Positions 1 to 7,510 are shown, numbered from the stretch's first letter. The stretch: 11,705 bases of DNA from Verrucomicrobiota bacterium (GCA_023457035.1 JAEWNN010000166.1:1-11705), one strand, 5' to 3'. A program made the numbers and translations. Notes: generated by a model from the letters alone, not told the origin.

Positions 1-798
1 CGGTTCGTCGAACCGGTTGCTGCCCTGGCCCTCGGCGCCCATGCGGTAGCGCACGCCCCGGACCTCGACCTGCAGGTTGCGGCCGAGATCGTAGGAGACG
101 TAGACCTTGCCGGAGCGCAGGATCGCCCGGGTCTGCCCCTTGAGCAGGTCTCCTTCGAAGAGGACCTTCCGGTCGGCCGGCTGTTCGACCTTGACCCAGA
201 CATTGCCCAACGCGACGAGGCGGAGGAGGTTGCGGTCGTCGGCCTGCTCCGGGGTGGCGCCGGAGGGACGGGGGGCGGCCGGTGTCGCGGGCGAATCCGG
301 GAGGATGGCGCGGACGGCGAAGAAGATGACGAGCAGGGCGAGGACCGCGCCGCCGACGATGAACGGCATCTTGAGTTTCTGGCGACGGTCGGCGCGGGGC
401 GCCCGGGTGACGACGGGGGTGGGCACGGCGCGGGAGGGGGGGGGGGCCGCGGGCTCGGCCGGGGCGGCCGGAGCGGGCGCCGGCGCGGACTTGCTCGGCT
501 CGGGGATGTCGAGCCGGCCCATGATCTCGCGCTGGTCCTGATGGCGCCGGGGCTCGCGGGAGTCGCTGAAGCCGAGGGAGGCGTAGTCGGTGAGGAGCTT
601 CTCGGAGTTGAGTTTGAGATACTGCGCGTAGGTGCGGAGGAAACCGCGGGCGTAGATCTCGGGCAGGCCGAGTTCGAAGGTGTTGTTCTCGAACTTCTGG
701 AGGTAGTCGCTGCGGATCTTGGTCGCCTCGGAGGCCTCGCGAATGGAGATGCCCTTGCGTTTCCGCGCTTCCTCAAGTCGTTCGCCGATGGTCTGCAT
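1..798 (-). CDS. rodZ: RodZ-like HTH membrane protein, C-terminus cut by window edge
   Basis: This is probably a RodZ-type cell-shape protein, which in known members links the MreB cytoskeleton to the membrane. I followed the frame codon by codon from the ATG at 798 to the left edge and it stays open for 266 residues with no stop. Residues 1 to about 70 look like a RodZ/Xre-type helix-turn-helix (MQTIGERLEEARKRKGISIR, then ATKIRSDYLQKFE and LPEIYARGFLRTYAQYL). A Pro/Ala-rich linker covers about 97-135. A basic stretch (RADRRQKLKM) precedes a single membrane segment at about 146-166, which predicts a cytoplasmic N-terminus. Residues after 190 (NVWVKVEQPADRKVLFEGDL) resemble the periplasmic DUF4115 domain of RodZ. 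It lies 101 bases downstream of ftsK on the same strand. No good ribosome binding site is visible. An 11-base C tract sits in the linker. The main alternative is another membrane-anchored HTH regulator. Confidence 0.85.
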   Translation of the reverse strand, partial: MQTIGERLEEARKRKGISIREASEATKIRSDYLQKFENNTFELGLPEIYARGFLRTYAQYLKLNSEKLLTDYASLGFSDSREPRRHQDQREIMGRLDIPEPSKSAPAPAPAAPAEPAAPPPSRAVPTPVVTRAPRADRRQKLKMPFIVGGAVLALLVIFFAVRAILPDSPATPAAPRPSGATPEQADDRNLLRLVALGNVWVKVEQPADRKVLFEGDLLKGQTRAILRSGKVYVSYDLGRNLQVEVRGVRYRMGAEGQGSNRFDEP

Positions 799-843
799 GG
801 GGAGAATGTGGGGAAAACCCTCCGGGAGGTGAAGTCCTTTTAC

Positions 844-894
844 GCCGCGCGCCGGCGGGGCCGGAAAGAGGCCGCGCGCCGGTGGGGCGGAAAG
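844..894. repeat. Imperfect tandem duplication between ftsK and rodZ
   Basis: Two near-identical GC-rich units lie side by side at 844-868 and 871-894, with a 27-base period. Both begin GCCGCGCGCCGG and both end GGAAAG. They differ by one substitution (C to T) and a one-base deletion. The pair fills about half of the gap between the ftsK stop and the rodZ start. No open frame or known motif is evident. It may be a simple local duplication. Confidence 0.6.
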
Positions 895-899
895 GGCGA

Positions 900-3524
900 T
901 CAGAGACGGTCGAGATCGGCGAGGATCTCGCGGGGCTGGGCGCCGTTCTCCGGCCCGACGATGCCCTTCTGCTCCATGAGCTCCATGAGGCGGGCGGCGC
1001 GGTTGTAGCCGATGCGCAGCCGGCGCTGGAGCATGGAGGTGGAGGCGCGACGGGTGGATTTGAGCACATCGATGGCCTGCGGGAGCAGGTCGTCGTCGCT
1101 ACCCTCCTCGAGGTCGTCGATGCCGTCGTTGCCGTCCTCGTCGCCGACGCGGTCGACCTGCTCCTGGACCTCCTGCCGGTAGGCCGGCGGGCCGTTCTTC
1201 TTGAGGTGCTCGACGACGCGGGCGATCTCCTCGTCGGAGATGAACGCGCCCTGGGCGCGGACGAGCCGGCTGGTGCCGGGGGGCATGAAGAGCATGTCGC
1301 CGCGGCCGATGAGCTGGTCGGCGCCGGCCTCGTCGAGGATGACGCGGCTGTCGACCTTGGAGGTGACCTGGAAGGCGATGCGGGAGGGGAGGTTGGCCTT
1401 GATGGAACCGGTGATGATATTCACCGACGGGCGCTGGGTCGCGACGATGAGGTGGATACCGGCGGCGCGGGCGAGCTGGGCGAGGCGGGCGATGGAGGTC
1501 TCGATCTCGGCGGGGGCGACCATCATGAGGTCGGCGAGCTCGTCGATGATGCAGACGATGTAGGGCAGCTTCTCCGGGATCTCGATCTCGAGGTCGCGCG
1601 GGACCTCGAGGTTGAGCTCGGTGGGCACCTCGGCGACGGCGCCCTCCTTCTCCTTTTCCTTTTCCTTCTCGGTGTCGGGGGCCTTGCGGGAGTTGAAGGA
1701 GGCGATGTTGCGCACGCCGCACTTGGCGAAGATTTGGTAGCGTTTCTCCATCTCGGCCAGCAGCCACTTGAGGGCGCCGGGCACCTTCTTGGGCTCGGTG
1801 ACGACCGGGATGAGCATGTGCGGCAGGGAATTGTAGACCTGCAGCTCGACGATCTTCGGGTCGACCATGAGCAGGCGGACCTTCTTGGGACCGGCATGGT
1901 AGACGAGCGAGGCGACGATGCTGTTCACGCAGACCGACTTGCCCGAACCGGTGGCGCCGGCGATGAGCAGGTGGGGCATGCGGGCGAGGTCGGCGACGAT
2001 GGGCGCGCCGGAGACGTCCTTGCCGAGGGCGATCGGCAGCTCGGCCTTGGACTCGACCCAGTCGGCCGACTCGATGATCTCGCGCATGCCGACGGGGGTG
2101 GGCCGCTGGTTGGGCACCTCGACGCCGACGACGCCCTTGCCCGGCACCGGGGCGAGGATACGCACGGACTGGGCCTTCATGCCCAGCGCGATGTTCTTGT
2201 CGAGGCTGGCGATCTTTTCGACGCGCACACCGGGGGCGGGCAGGATCTCGTAGCGGGTGATGACGGGACCGGTGTGGATCTCGCCCAAGCTCACCTCGAC
2301 GCCGAACTCGCCGAGGGTGCGCAACAGGGTCTCGGCGTTCTGGAAGTGTTCCGCTTCATTGGTGGCGGTCGCGGCTTTGACCGGCTCCTTGAGCAGATCG
2401 AGGGCGGGGAAGATGTAGTCCTCGCCGTTCGGGGTCTGGGGGGCGGCGGCTTTGCGCGGCGTCTCCGGGGCGACGATCTTGAGGTTGAGCTTGGCCGCGG
2501 GGACTCCGGCCGGTTCGGCCACGGTGGCGGGGGCGACGGCGGGCTTTTCGCCGCCGAAGGGCGGTGGCTTGGTCCCGCGCTCGGGCTGCGGGGGAGGCGG
2601 TGGCGGGGTGGCGGGCTCCGGTTGTGCCGTCGGCGTAGGCGTGGAGTTGCGCAGCGAGAGGCTTTTCTCGGGGGACTTGCTGGGCGGCGGGGCGGCGCGG
2701 TCCGGTGCGGCCCCGGCGGGTTCGCCGCCCTTGGGCAGGGTGAGCCGTTTGATGTCGGTCGGCGGCGGCACGGCGGCGGCGGCCTGTTTCTTGAGCTCGG
2801 CGAGGGCCTGCTCCTTGAGCTTGGCGCGGGCCTCGGCACGGAGCTTCTTGATCTCCTCGCGCTCGAGCCGGCGGAGTTTCCAGTTCTCACGGATGCTCTG
2901 GATCCAGGCGAAGAACCGGTCGAACTGGGACCCCAGGTCGCGGGTGAGCACGAACATCAGGGTGAGGATGAAGAACACCGACAGCACCACGCCGGAGCCG
3001 AAGATGCCCATCGTGTCCTCCATCAGGTGCGAGTAGAGCAGTTGGCCGATCATGCCGCCGGGCCCGCTGATGTAGATGTTCGTGGGCTGGACGAAAAACT
3101 CGGTCCACGCCTTCTGCATGTCCGCCAGGCCGCAGGCGCAGAGCAGGCAGAGCACCATGGCGGCGGCGCGGGCGGTGGCGAGGCGGCGCATGCCGCGGGT
3201 GTAGATGAAGCCCAGCCAAAAGAAGAATCCGCCGATCAACCACGCGGCGCCGCCGAGGATGCGGAAGAGGTAGAAGGCGGTCATCGCGCCGATCTTGCCG
3301 ACCGGGTTCACGCCGGAGGGGGGGATGACCTTGATGGTGCCGTCGGGGAGCGTCTCGCCCGCGGCGCCCATGGTGGGCACCTGGTTGGGCTCGTAGTAGG
3401 CGAGCGCCACGAACAGGAGCAAGCCCACCACGAAGCACAGGATCGCGGCGACCCACCGTGGTTGATATGTGGGGCCGCTGAAGGAGGGGCCGGTGCGTTT
3501 GGACGAGCTGTCGCTTTTTGCCAT
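900..3524 (-). CDS. ftsK: DNA translocase FtsK/SpoIIIE
   Basis: This is the septal DNA pump that clears and aligns chromosomes during division. Numbering is from the ATG at 3524 (874 aa). Hydrophobic membrane segments lie at about 24-43, 79-107, 120-135 and 174-193. A charged, coiled-coil-like stretch follows at about 212-250, then a Pro/Ala-rich linker to about 360. The alpha/beta motor carries Walker A GATGSGKS at 523-530 and Walker B CIIDELADLMM with D661 and E662. A variable loop between them holds an EKEKEKEKE run. The last 60 or so residues form the winged-helix gamma domain (STSMLQRRLRIGYNRAARLM), which reads KOPS-like sites in characterised members. An upstream in-frame ATG at 3602 would add 26 Arg/Pro-rich residues. 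I prefer 3524 because that extension looks non-conserved and a candidate promoter lies between the two. rodZ follows on the same strand. Confidence 0.96.
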   Translation of the reverse strand: MAKSDSSSKRTGPSFSGPTYQPRWVAAILCFVVGLLLFVALAYYEPNQVPTMGAAGETLPDGTIKVIPPSGVNPVGKIGAMTAFYLFRILGGAAWLIGGFFFWLGFIYTRGMRRLATARAAAMVLCLLCACGLADMQKAWTEFFVQPTNIYISGPGGMIGQLLYSHLMEDTMGIFGSGVVLSVFFILTLMFVLTRDLGSQFDRFFAWIQSIRENWKLRRLEREEIKKLRAEARAKLKEQALAELKKQAAAAVPPPTDIKRLTLPKGGEPAGAAPDRAAPPPSKSPEKSLSLRNSTPTPTAQPEPATPPPPPPQPERGTKPPPFGGEKPAVAPATVAEPAGVPAAKLNLKIVAPETPRKAAAPQTPNGEDYIFPALDLLKEPVKAATATNEAEHFQNAETLLRTLGEFGVEVSLGEIHTGPVITRYEILPAPGVRVEKIASLDKNIALGMKAQSVRILAPVPGKGVVGVEVPNQRPTPVGMREIIESADWVESKAELPIALGKDVSGAPIVADLARMPHLLIAGATGSGKSVCVNSIVASLVYHAGPKKVRLLMVDPKIVELQVYNSLPHMLIPVVTEPKKVPGALKWLLAEMEKRYQIFAKCGVRNIASFNSRKAPDTEKEKEKEKEGAVAEVPTELNLEVPRDLEIEIPEKLPYIVCIIDELADLMMVAPAEIETSIARLAQLARAAGIHLIVATQRPSVNIITGSIKANLPSRIAFQVTSKVDSRVILDEAGADQLIGRGDMLFMPPGTSRLVRAQGAFISDEEIARVVEHLKKNGPPAYRQEVQEQVDRVGDEDGNDGIDDLEEGSDDDLLPQAIDVLKSTRRASTSMLQRRLRIGYNRAARLMELMEQKGIVGPENGAQPREILADLDRL

Positions 3525-3553
3525 CGGGAAGGGGCGTTGGGTTTGAGGGCGCG

Positions 3554-3582
3554 AGGCTAGGGGAAACGCGCGCGGAAGTAAA
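3554..3582 (-). promoter_or_regulatory. Candidate ftsK promoter
   Basis: On the minus strand, TTTACT (3582-3577) and TAGCCT (3559-3554) are separated by 17 bases. They match the -35 and -10 consensus at 4/6 and 3/6. Transcription would begin near 3547 and leave a leader of about 22 bases before the ATG at 3524. The match is weak, and it would rule out the longer start at 3602. Confidence 0.25.
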
Positions 3583-3624
3583 TTCAGCCTCCCATTTTTC
3601 ATGGAATTCTTAACAGTGGCGGTG

Positions 3625-4578
3625 ATGCATTTGCCAGTTCGATTTCACCCGCTGTATCAAGCCCGGGTCTGGGGCGGCCGGGCGCTGGGCCGGATCTTCC
3701 CGCGTGCGCTGCCCGGGACCGACCCGATCGGCGAGAGCTGGGAGGTCGTCGACCGCCCCGAGGCGCAGTCGGTCGTGCGCGATGGTCCCCTCGCCGGCAT
3801 GACGATCCGCGACGCCCTCCGGCTGCGCAGCGCCGACTGGCTCGGGCCCGACTGGCCGGTCTCCCGCCCCTTCCCGATCCTGGTCAAGTGGCTCGACTGC
3901 CGCGAACGCCTCAGCCTCCAGGTGCATCCGCCGGCCGAGGTCGCGCCCGCCCTGCGCGGCGAGCCGAAGACGGAGAACTGGTACCTCGCCGGCGTCGAAG
4001 GCGAGGCGGGCCTCATCCTCGGTCTCCGCCCGGGTGTGACGCCGGCGCAGTTCGAGTCGGCGATCCACGCCGGCACGCTCGAGCAGTGCGTGAACCGCTG
4101 CACCGTCCAGCCCGGCGATTCCGTGCTGGTGCACAGCGGCACCGTCCACGCGATCGACGCCGGCTGCCTCATCCTCGAGATCCAGCAGAACTCGGACACC
4201 ACCTACCGCGTCTACGACTGGGGGCGCGTGGGACTCGATGGCAAGCCGCGCAAGATGCATATCGCCGAGTCGATGAAATCCATCCTCTTCGACGAACCGC
4301 CGCCGCCGATCGTGCGCGCGGCCGATTCGCCGGCCGTGATCGCCGACTGTGCGGAGTTCCGCATCCGCCGCGTCCCGCTGAAGACGGGCGCCGCGCTCGC
4401 GTTCGGCGCGGGCGAACAATGCCGGCTGCTCTCGGTCGTGCGCGGGCGGCTGCGCGCGCGCGGGTTCGAGGTCGCCCCGTTCATCGCCGGCGACAACGCG
4501 CTGTTGCCCTTCGCCGGGGCGTTCACCTTCGAGGCCGAGGAGGAGGCGCTGGTTCTCGTGACGGAGAACTTCTCCTGA
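3625..4578 (+). CDS. manA: Mannose-6-phosphate isomerase, class I
   Basis: This zinc enzyme interconverts mannose 6-phosphate and fructose 6-phosphate, linking mannose use and mannose-based glycans to glycolysis. At 317 aa it matches the short Bacillus-like class I form (about 315 aa) rather than the longer E. coli form. In numbering from 3625, the N-terminal FHPLYQARVWGG is typical. SLQVHPP supplies Q99 and H101, KTENWYLAG supplies E117 and VHSGTVHAIDAG supplies H175, together the expected zinc ligands. EIQQNSDTTYRVYDWGR at about 185-201 is the family's signature strand. An in-frame ATG at 3601 would add 8 residues (MEFLTVAV). I chose 3625 because family members begin just before the F-x-P motif. 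Neither start has a clear ribosome binding site. The gene diverges from ftsK and has no sugar-metabolism neighbours, so its supply role is not shown by context. Confidence 0.93.
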   Translation: MHLPVRFHPLYQARVWGGRALGRIFPRALPGTDPIGESWEVVDRPEAQSVVRDGPLAGMTIRDALRLRSADWLGPDWPVSRPFPILVKWLDCRERLSLQVHPPAEVAPALRGEPKTENWYLAGVEGEAGLILGLRPGVTPAQFESAIHAGTLEQCVNRCTVQPGDSVLVHSGTVHAIDAGCLILEIQQNSDTTYRVYDWGRVGLDGKPRKMHIAESMKSILFDEPPPPIVRAADSPAVIADCAEFRIRRVPLKTGAALAFGAGEQCRLLSVVRGRLRARGFEVAPFIAGDNALLPFAGAFTFEAEEEALVLVTENFS

Positions 4579-4614
4579 ATCCGCCTGGCGAACGGGCGTC
4601 GCGGAGCTTGAATC

Positions 4615-4628
4615 GGGCCACGCGGCCC
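4615..4628 (+). terminator. Weak hairpin after manA, possible terminator
   Basis: GGGCC (4615-4619) pairs with GGCCC (4624-4628) across an ACGC loop, followed by TTCTAACT. It lies 37 bases after the manA stop. The stem has only 5 pairs and the T tract is broken, so termination here would be inefficient. It may act together with the stronger hairpin at 4660-4682. Confidence 0.3.
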
Positions 4629-4659
4629 TTCTAACTAGCCCGTTTCCGGTCCCTGTGCG

Positions 4660-4682
4660 GCCGCCGCGCCCGGCGCGGCGGC
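4660..4682 (+). promoter_or_regulatory. Perfect 23-base GC hairpin upstream of dnaJ
   Basis: GCCGCCGCGCC (4660-4670) is the exact reverse complement of GGCGCGGCGGC (4672-4682), with one C between. With a three-base loop the RNA would form 10 consecutive pairs, almost all G-C. No T tract follows, so it is not a standard intrinsic terminator. It ends 36 bases before the preferred dnaJ ATG and directly abuts an upstream in-frame ATG at 4683. It could stop manA read-through, or form part of the dnaJ leader if transcription starts before it. Confidence 0.45.
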
Positions 4683-4718
4683 ATGCCGTGGGACACCGGA
4701 ACCGTTTACCGAAACCAC

Positions 4719-5867
4719 ATGGCCAGCCACAAGGAAGACTACTACGAACTGCTCGGTGTCGCCCGCGATGTTTCGGCGGACGACCTCAAGAAGGCCTACC
4801 GCAAGCTCGCGGTGAAGTACCACCCGGACAAGAACCCGGGCGACAAGTCGGCGGAGGAGCATTTCAAGAAGCTCTCCGAGGCCTACGACGTGCTGCGCGA
4901 TCCCGACAAGCGCGCGGCGTATGACCGGTTCGGGCACGCGGCCTTCGCCCAGGGCGGCGCGGCCGGCCCGCGTGGGGCCGGGGGCGGCGGTTTCCACGAT
5001 CCGTTCGATGTCTTCCGCGAGGTCTTCGGCGGCGGGGGCGGCGGCGGGATCTTCGAGGAGTTCTTCGGCGGGGGCGGGGGCGGCGGCGGCGCGCAACGCG
5101 GCGCCGACCTGCGCTATGATCTCGAGCTCACCCTCGAGGAGGCTGCGGCGGGCTGCGAGAAGGAGATCACCTTCCGCAAGCTCGCCGAGTGTGCGCACTG
5201 TTCCGGCACCGGCGCGGAGCCCGGCTCGAAGCGCGTGCGCTGCGCCACCTGTCAGGGGCACGGCCAGGTCACGACCTCGCGCGGGTTCTTCACCTTCCGG
5301 CAGACCTGCCCGACCTGCGGCGGCGCCGGTACGCGCGTCGAGAAACCCTGCGCCAAATGTCGCGGCGAGGGCCGCGTGCAGCAGGATGCGAAGGTCAACG
5401 TGCGCATCCCCGCCGGTGTCGACACCGGCACGCGCCTGCGCTCCTCCGGCAACGGCGAGGCCGGCACGCTCGACGGTGGTCCCGGCGACCTCTACATCGT
5501 GCTTCATGTCGCCGCACACGAGGTCTTCGAGCGCCAGGGCGACGACCTGTTCTGCGAGATTCCGATCAAGTTCACCCTCGCCACGCTCGGCGGCACCATC
5601 GAGGTGCCCACGCTCTCCGGCCGGGCCTCGCTGAAGATCCCCGCGGGCACCCAGTCCGGCACGACGTTCCGGCTCAAGGGGCGCGGTCTGCCCAACCTGC
5701 GCAGCGGGCATCCGGGCGACGAACTCATCCGCGTGCACGTCGAGGTGCCCACGTCGCTCAACGCCGACCAGCGCAAGAAGCTTGAGGACTTTGCCATCGC
5801 CTGCGGCGACGCCGACGAGCCGGTGGCCAAGAGCTTCCTCGAGAAGGCCAAGAAGTTCTTCCAGTGA
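4719..5867 (+). CDS. dnaJ: Chaperone DnaJ (Hsp40)
   Basis: DnaJ delivers unfolded proteins to DnaK and stimulates its ATPase. The protein is 382 aa from the ATG at 4719, about the usual length. The J domain (5-70) carries YHPDKNPGD with HPD at 35-37. A Gly/Phe-rich region runs to about 128 with two poly-Gly stretches. The zinc domain has all four CxxCxGxG repeats: C158/C161 (CAHCSGTG), C175/C178 (CATCQGHG), C197/C200 (CPTCGGAG) and C211/C214 (CAKCRGEG). The C-terminal substrate-binding domain follows, including DLYIVLHV and HEVFERQGDDL. This makes it a full type I DnaJ rather than CbpA. An in-frame ATG at 4683 would add 12 residues (MPWDTGTVYRNH) that do not belong to the J domain. There is no dnaK or grpE beside it, and I saw no CIRCE element (TTAGCACTC-N9-GAGTGCTAA) upstream. 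Confidence 0.96.
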   Translation: MASHKEDYYELLGVARDVSADDLKKAYRKLAVKYHPDKNPGDKSAEEHFKKLSEAYDVLRDPDKRAAYDRFGHAAFAQGGAAGPRGAGGGGFHDPFDVFREVFGGGGGGGIFEEFFGGGGGGGGAQRGADLRYDLELTLEEAAAGCEKEITFRKLAECAHCSGTGAEPGSKRVRCATCQGHGQVTTSRGFFTFRQTCPTCGGAGTRVEKPCAKCRGEGRVQQDAKVNVRIPAGVDTGTRLRSSGNGEAGTLDGGPGDLYIVLHVAAHEVFERQGDDLFCEIPIKFTLATLGGTIEVPTLSGRASLKIPAGTQSGTTFRLKGRGLPNLRSGHPGDELIRVHVEVPTSLNADQRKKLEDFAIACGDADEPVAKSFLEKAKKFFQ

Positions 5868-5887
5868 GGAAGCAGGAAACGGATTGA

Positions 5888-5987
5888 ATGTGGAAATCAG
5901 GAAAGCTGGAAACCGAACCGCGGAGACAAGGGGCGCTTCCAGCTCTACCGTTGAGGTTCTCCGTTCCTGATTTCCTGAGTTCCACAT
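5888..5987. repeat. Inverted-repeat element between dnaJ and purN
   Basis: Two 25-base arms at 5888-5912 and 5963-5987 are inverted copies matching at 21 of 25 positions (left arm begins ATGTGGAA, right arm ends TTCCACAT). They are separated by 50 bases. A perfect 8-base inverted pair, AGCTGGAA (5904-5911) and TTCCAGCT (5937-5944), reuses part of the left arm, so two alternative folds are possible. The element fills most of the 159-base gap. It could end dnaJ transcripts or be a dispersed REP-like repeat. No open frame of substance or transposase is present. Confidence 0.65.
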
Positions 5988-6026
5988 AACTTCATCCCGG
6001 CTTTCGGCCCCCCCCATTTTTCTACC

Positions 6027-6605
6027 ATGCGCGTCGTCCTTCTCGGTTCCGGCCGCGGCTCCAATGCCGAGGCCATCCTCAACGCCCAGCAACAGGGCCG
6101 CCTCGGGGGCGCGCGGGTCGTCGGCCTCCTCACCGATCACCCCGGCGTGCGCATGCTCGAGCTGGGGCCGCGCTTCGGCGTGCCGGCGGAGTTCATCGAT
6201 CCCGCGCCGTTCAAGACCAAGCTCGAGGGCGCGGGCGAGGAGCGTTTCATCGCCGCCATCCGCGCCGCGCGGGCCGACCTCGTCGTGCTCGCGGGCTTCA
6301 TGCGCGTGCTCAAACCGGCCTTCCTCGGCGCCTTCGCGGGGCGGATCATCAACCTCCATCCGAGCCTGCTGCCGAGTTTCCCCGGTCTCGACGCCATCGG
6401 CCAGGCCTTCCGCCACGGCGTGAAGGTGACCGGCTGCACCGTCCACGAGGTCAATGCCACCGTCGACGGCGGCCGTATCCTCGACCAGGAGGCCGTGCGC
6501 ATCGAGGAGACCGACACCGAGGAGACGCTCGCCACGAAGATCCACGCCGCCGAGCACCGCCTGCTGCCCGCCGTCATCGCCCGCCTCAGCCTGCAACAAT
6601 CCTGA
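6027..6605 (+). CDS. purN: Phosphoribosylglycinamide formyltransferase
   Basis: PurN transfers a formyl group from 10-formyltetrahydrofolate to glycinamide ribonucleotide, the third step of de novo purine synthesis, in the cytoplasm. The 192-residue length is typical. The N-terminal VLLGSGRGSNAEAIL is the phosphate-binding start of the fold, with GSN at 11-13. INLHPSLLPSFPG supplies N109 and H111, and NATVDGGRIL supplies D147, matching the catalytic Asn-His-Asp of the family. The start ATG follows a C-rich and T-rich stretch with no ribosome binding site, so initiation is probably Shine-Dalgarno independent. prmA follows after 11 bases, suggesting one transcript. No other pur gene is in the window. 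The formate-dependent PurT and formyltetrahydrofolate deformylase PurU are excluded: PurT is an ATP-grasp protein, and PurU would have an extra N-terminal ACT domain. Confidence 0.95.
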   Translation: MRVVLLGSGRGSNAEAILNAQQQGRLGGARVVGLLTDHPGVRMLELGPRFGVPAEFIDPAPFKTKLEGAGEERFIAAIRAARADLVVLAGFMRVLKPAFLGAFAGRIINLHPSLLPSFPGLDAIGQAFRHGVKVTGCTVHEVNATVDGGRILDQEAVRIEETDTEETLATKIHAAEHRLLPAVIARLSLQQS

Positions 6606-6616
6606 ACCGTCCCGCC

Positions 6617-7510
6617 ATGAGCCTCGTCGAAGCCCGTATCCCGATTCCCGTCGCCGCCGCCGAGGCGGTCGAGAACGCCCTCGCCGAGGCGGAGAACGCC
6701 GAGTGGGGCGTGTTCGAGGACCGCCCGACCGCGAGCGCCTGGCTCGGCAGCTATTTCCCCGACGCGGCGTTCGCCATCGCGGCCGCGCAGCGCGCCCGCC
6801 GCGAACTGCGCCGCGTGGTCGCGCTCGCCGAGCCGACCATCAGCCCGGTGGCCGACACCGACTGGCGCGCGAGCTACAAGCTGCACTTCAAGCCGTGGAA
6901 CTTCGGCCGCATGCACTGGGTGCCCGTGTGGGAACGCGACAGCTACGCGCTGCCCGCCGGCGACGCGCTGGTGTTGCTCGACCCCGGCATGGCCTTCGGC
7001 ACCGGCAATCACGAGACCACCCGGCTGTGCTGCGAGCGACTGGTCGCCTACGCCGAGCAACGGCGCGCCGCAGGCGGCTCGCTGGACGGTCTTCGCATCA
7101 TCGACGCCGGCTGCGGCTCGGGCATCCTCGCGATCTCGGCGGTGAAGCTCGGCTTCGCGGCGGTCGCCGGCTTCGACAACGACCCCGAGGCGGTCGCCGT
7201 GAGCCGCGAGAACGCCACGCTCAACGGCGCGACCGGCCAGGTGGCGTTCTTCGTCGGCAACCTCATCACCGGCCTGCAGGGCCGTCAGGCCGATGTGGTG
7301 ATGGCCAACATCCTGGCCAACGTCCTGCGCGAGTTCGCCAGGGAGCTCGTGGCGGCGGTGGCGCCCGGCGGCTGGCTGGTGCTCAGCGGCATCCTCGCCA
7401 CGGAGATCGAGGCCGTGCGCCGCGAGTTCGCCACGGTGGCGCCCGGCTGGTCGCTCGAGAGCCGGACGATGGGCGAGTGGAGCGATCTGAAGCTCGTGCG
7501 CCCGGAGTGA
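6617..7510 (+). CDS. prmA: Ribosomal protein L11 methyltransferase
   Basis: PrmA methylates amino groups of ribosomal protein L11 using S-adenosylmethionine. The 297-residue length fits the family. An N-terminal domain of about 90 residues, which recognises L11 in known members, precedes the methyltransferase fold. DPGMAFGTGNHETT at 122-135 is the PrmA hallmark. Motif I is IIDAGCGSGILAIS with DAGCGSG at 163-169. FDNDPEAV follows, with D187 at the end of strand beta 2 where the SAM ribose is bound. VVMANILANVL with NILA at 231-234 is the substrate-side motif. It starts 11 bases after purN, so it is likely translated from the same message. Transcription probably ends in the convergent gap at 7511-7634. 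Confidence 0.94.
   Translation: MSLVEARIPIPVAAAEAVENALAEAENAEWGVFEDRPTASAWLGSYFPDAAFAIAAAQRARRELRRVVALAEPTISPVADTDWRASYKLHFKPWNFGRMHWVPVWERDSYALPAGDALVLLDPGMAFGTGNHETTRLCCERLVAYAEQRRAAGGSLDGLRIIDAGCGSGILAISAVKLGFAAVAGFDNDPEAVAVSRENATLNGATGQVAFFVGNLITGLQGRQADVVMANILANVLREFARELVAAVAPGGWLVLSGILATEIEAVRREFATVAPGWSLESRTMGEWSDLKLVRPE

Noticed and set aside
1..798. A frameshift in rodZ at the C tract
   Set aside because: Reading every codon from 798 to 1 shows one continuous frame with the membrane segment and C-terminal domain in phase.
541..1008. Plus-strand frame across the rodZ start and the ftsK end
   Set aside because: It is opposite the rodZ N-terminus, which has a recognisable HTH, and its own translation has no motif.
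882..3560. An 892-residue open frame on the plus strand opposite ftsK
   Set aside because: It lies antisense to a clear FtsK, is dominated by Gly, Asp, Ala, Leu and Val, and has no domain motifs. Long antisense frames are expected when the third codon position of a GC-rich gene is strongly biased.
4660..4718. A HrcA/CIRCE heat-shock operator before dnaJ
   Set aside because: The perfect inverted repeat there is pure G and C and does not resemble TTAGCACTC-N9-GAGTGCTAA.
4635..6599. A 654-residue open frame on the minus strand across dnaJ and purN
   Set aside because: It covers two well-supported genes and the spacer between them on the other strand, with no recognisable domain. It is an antisense shadow.
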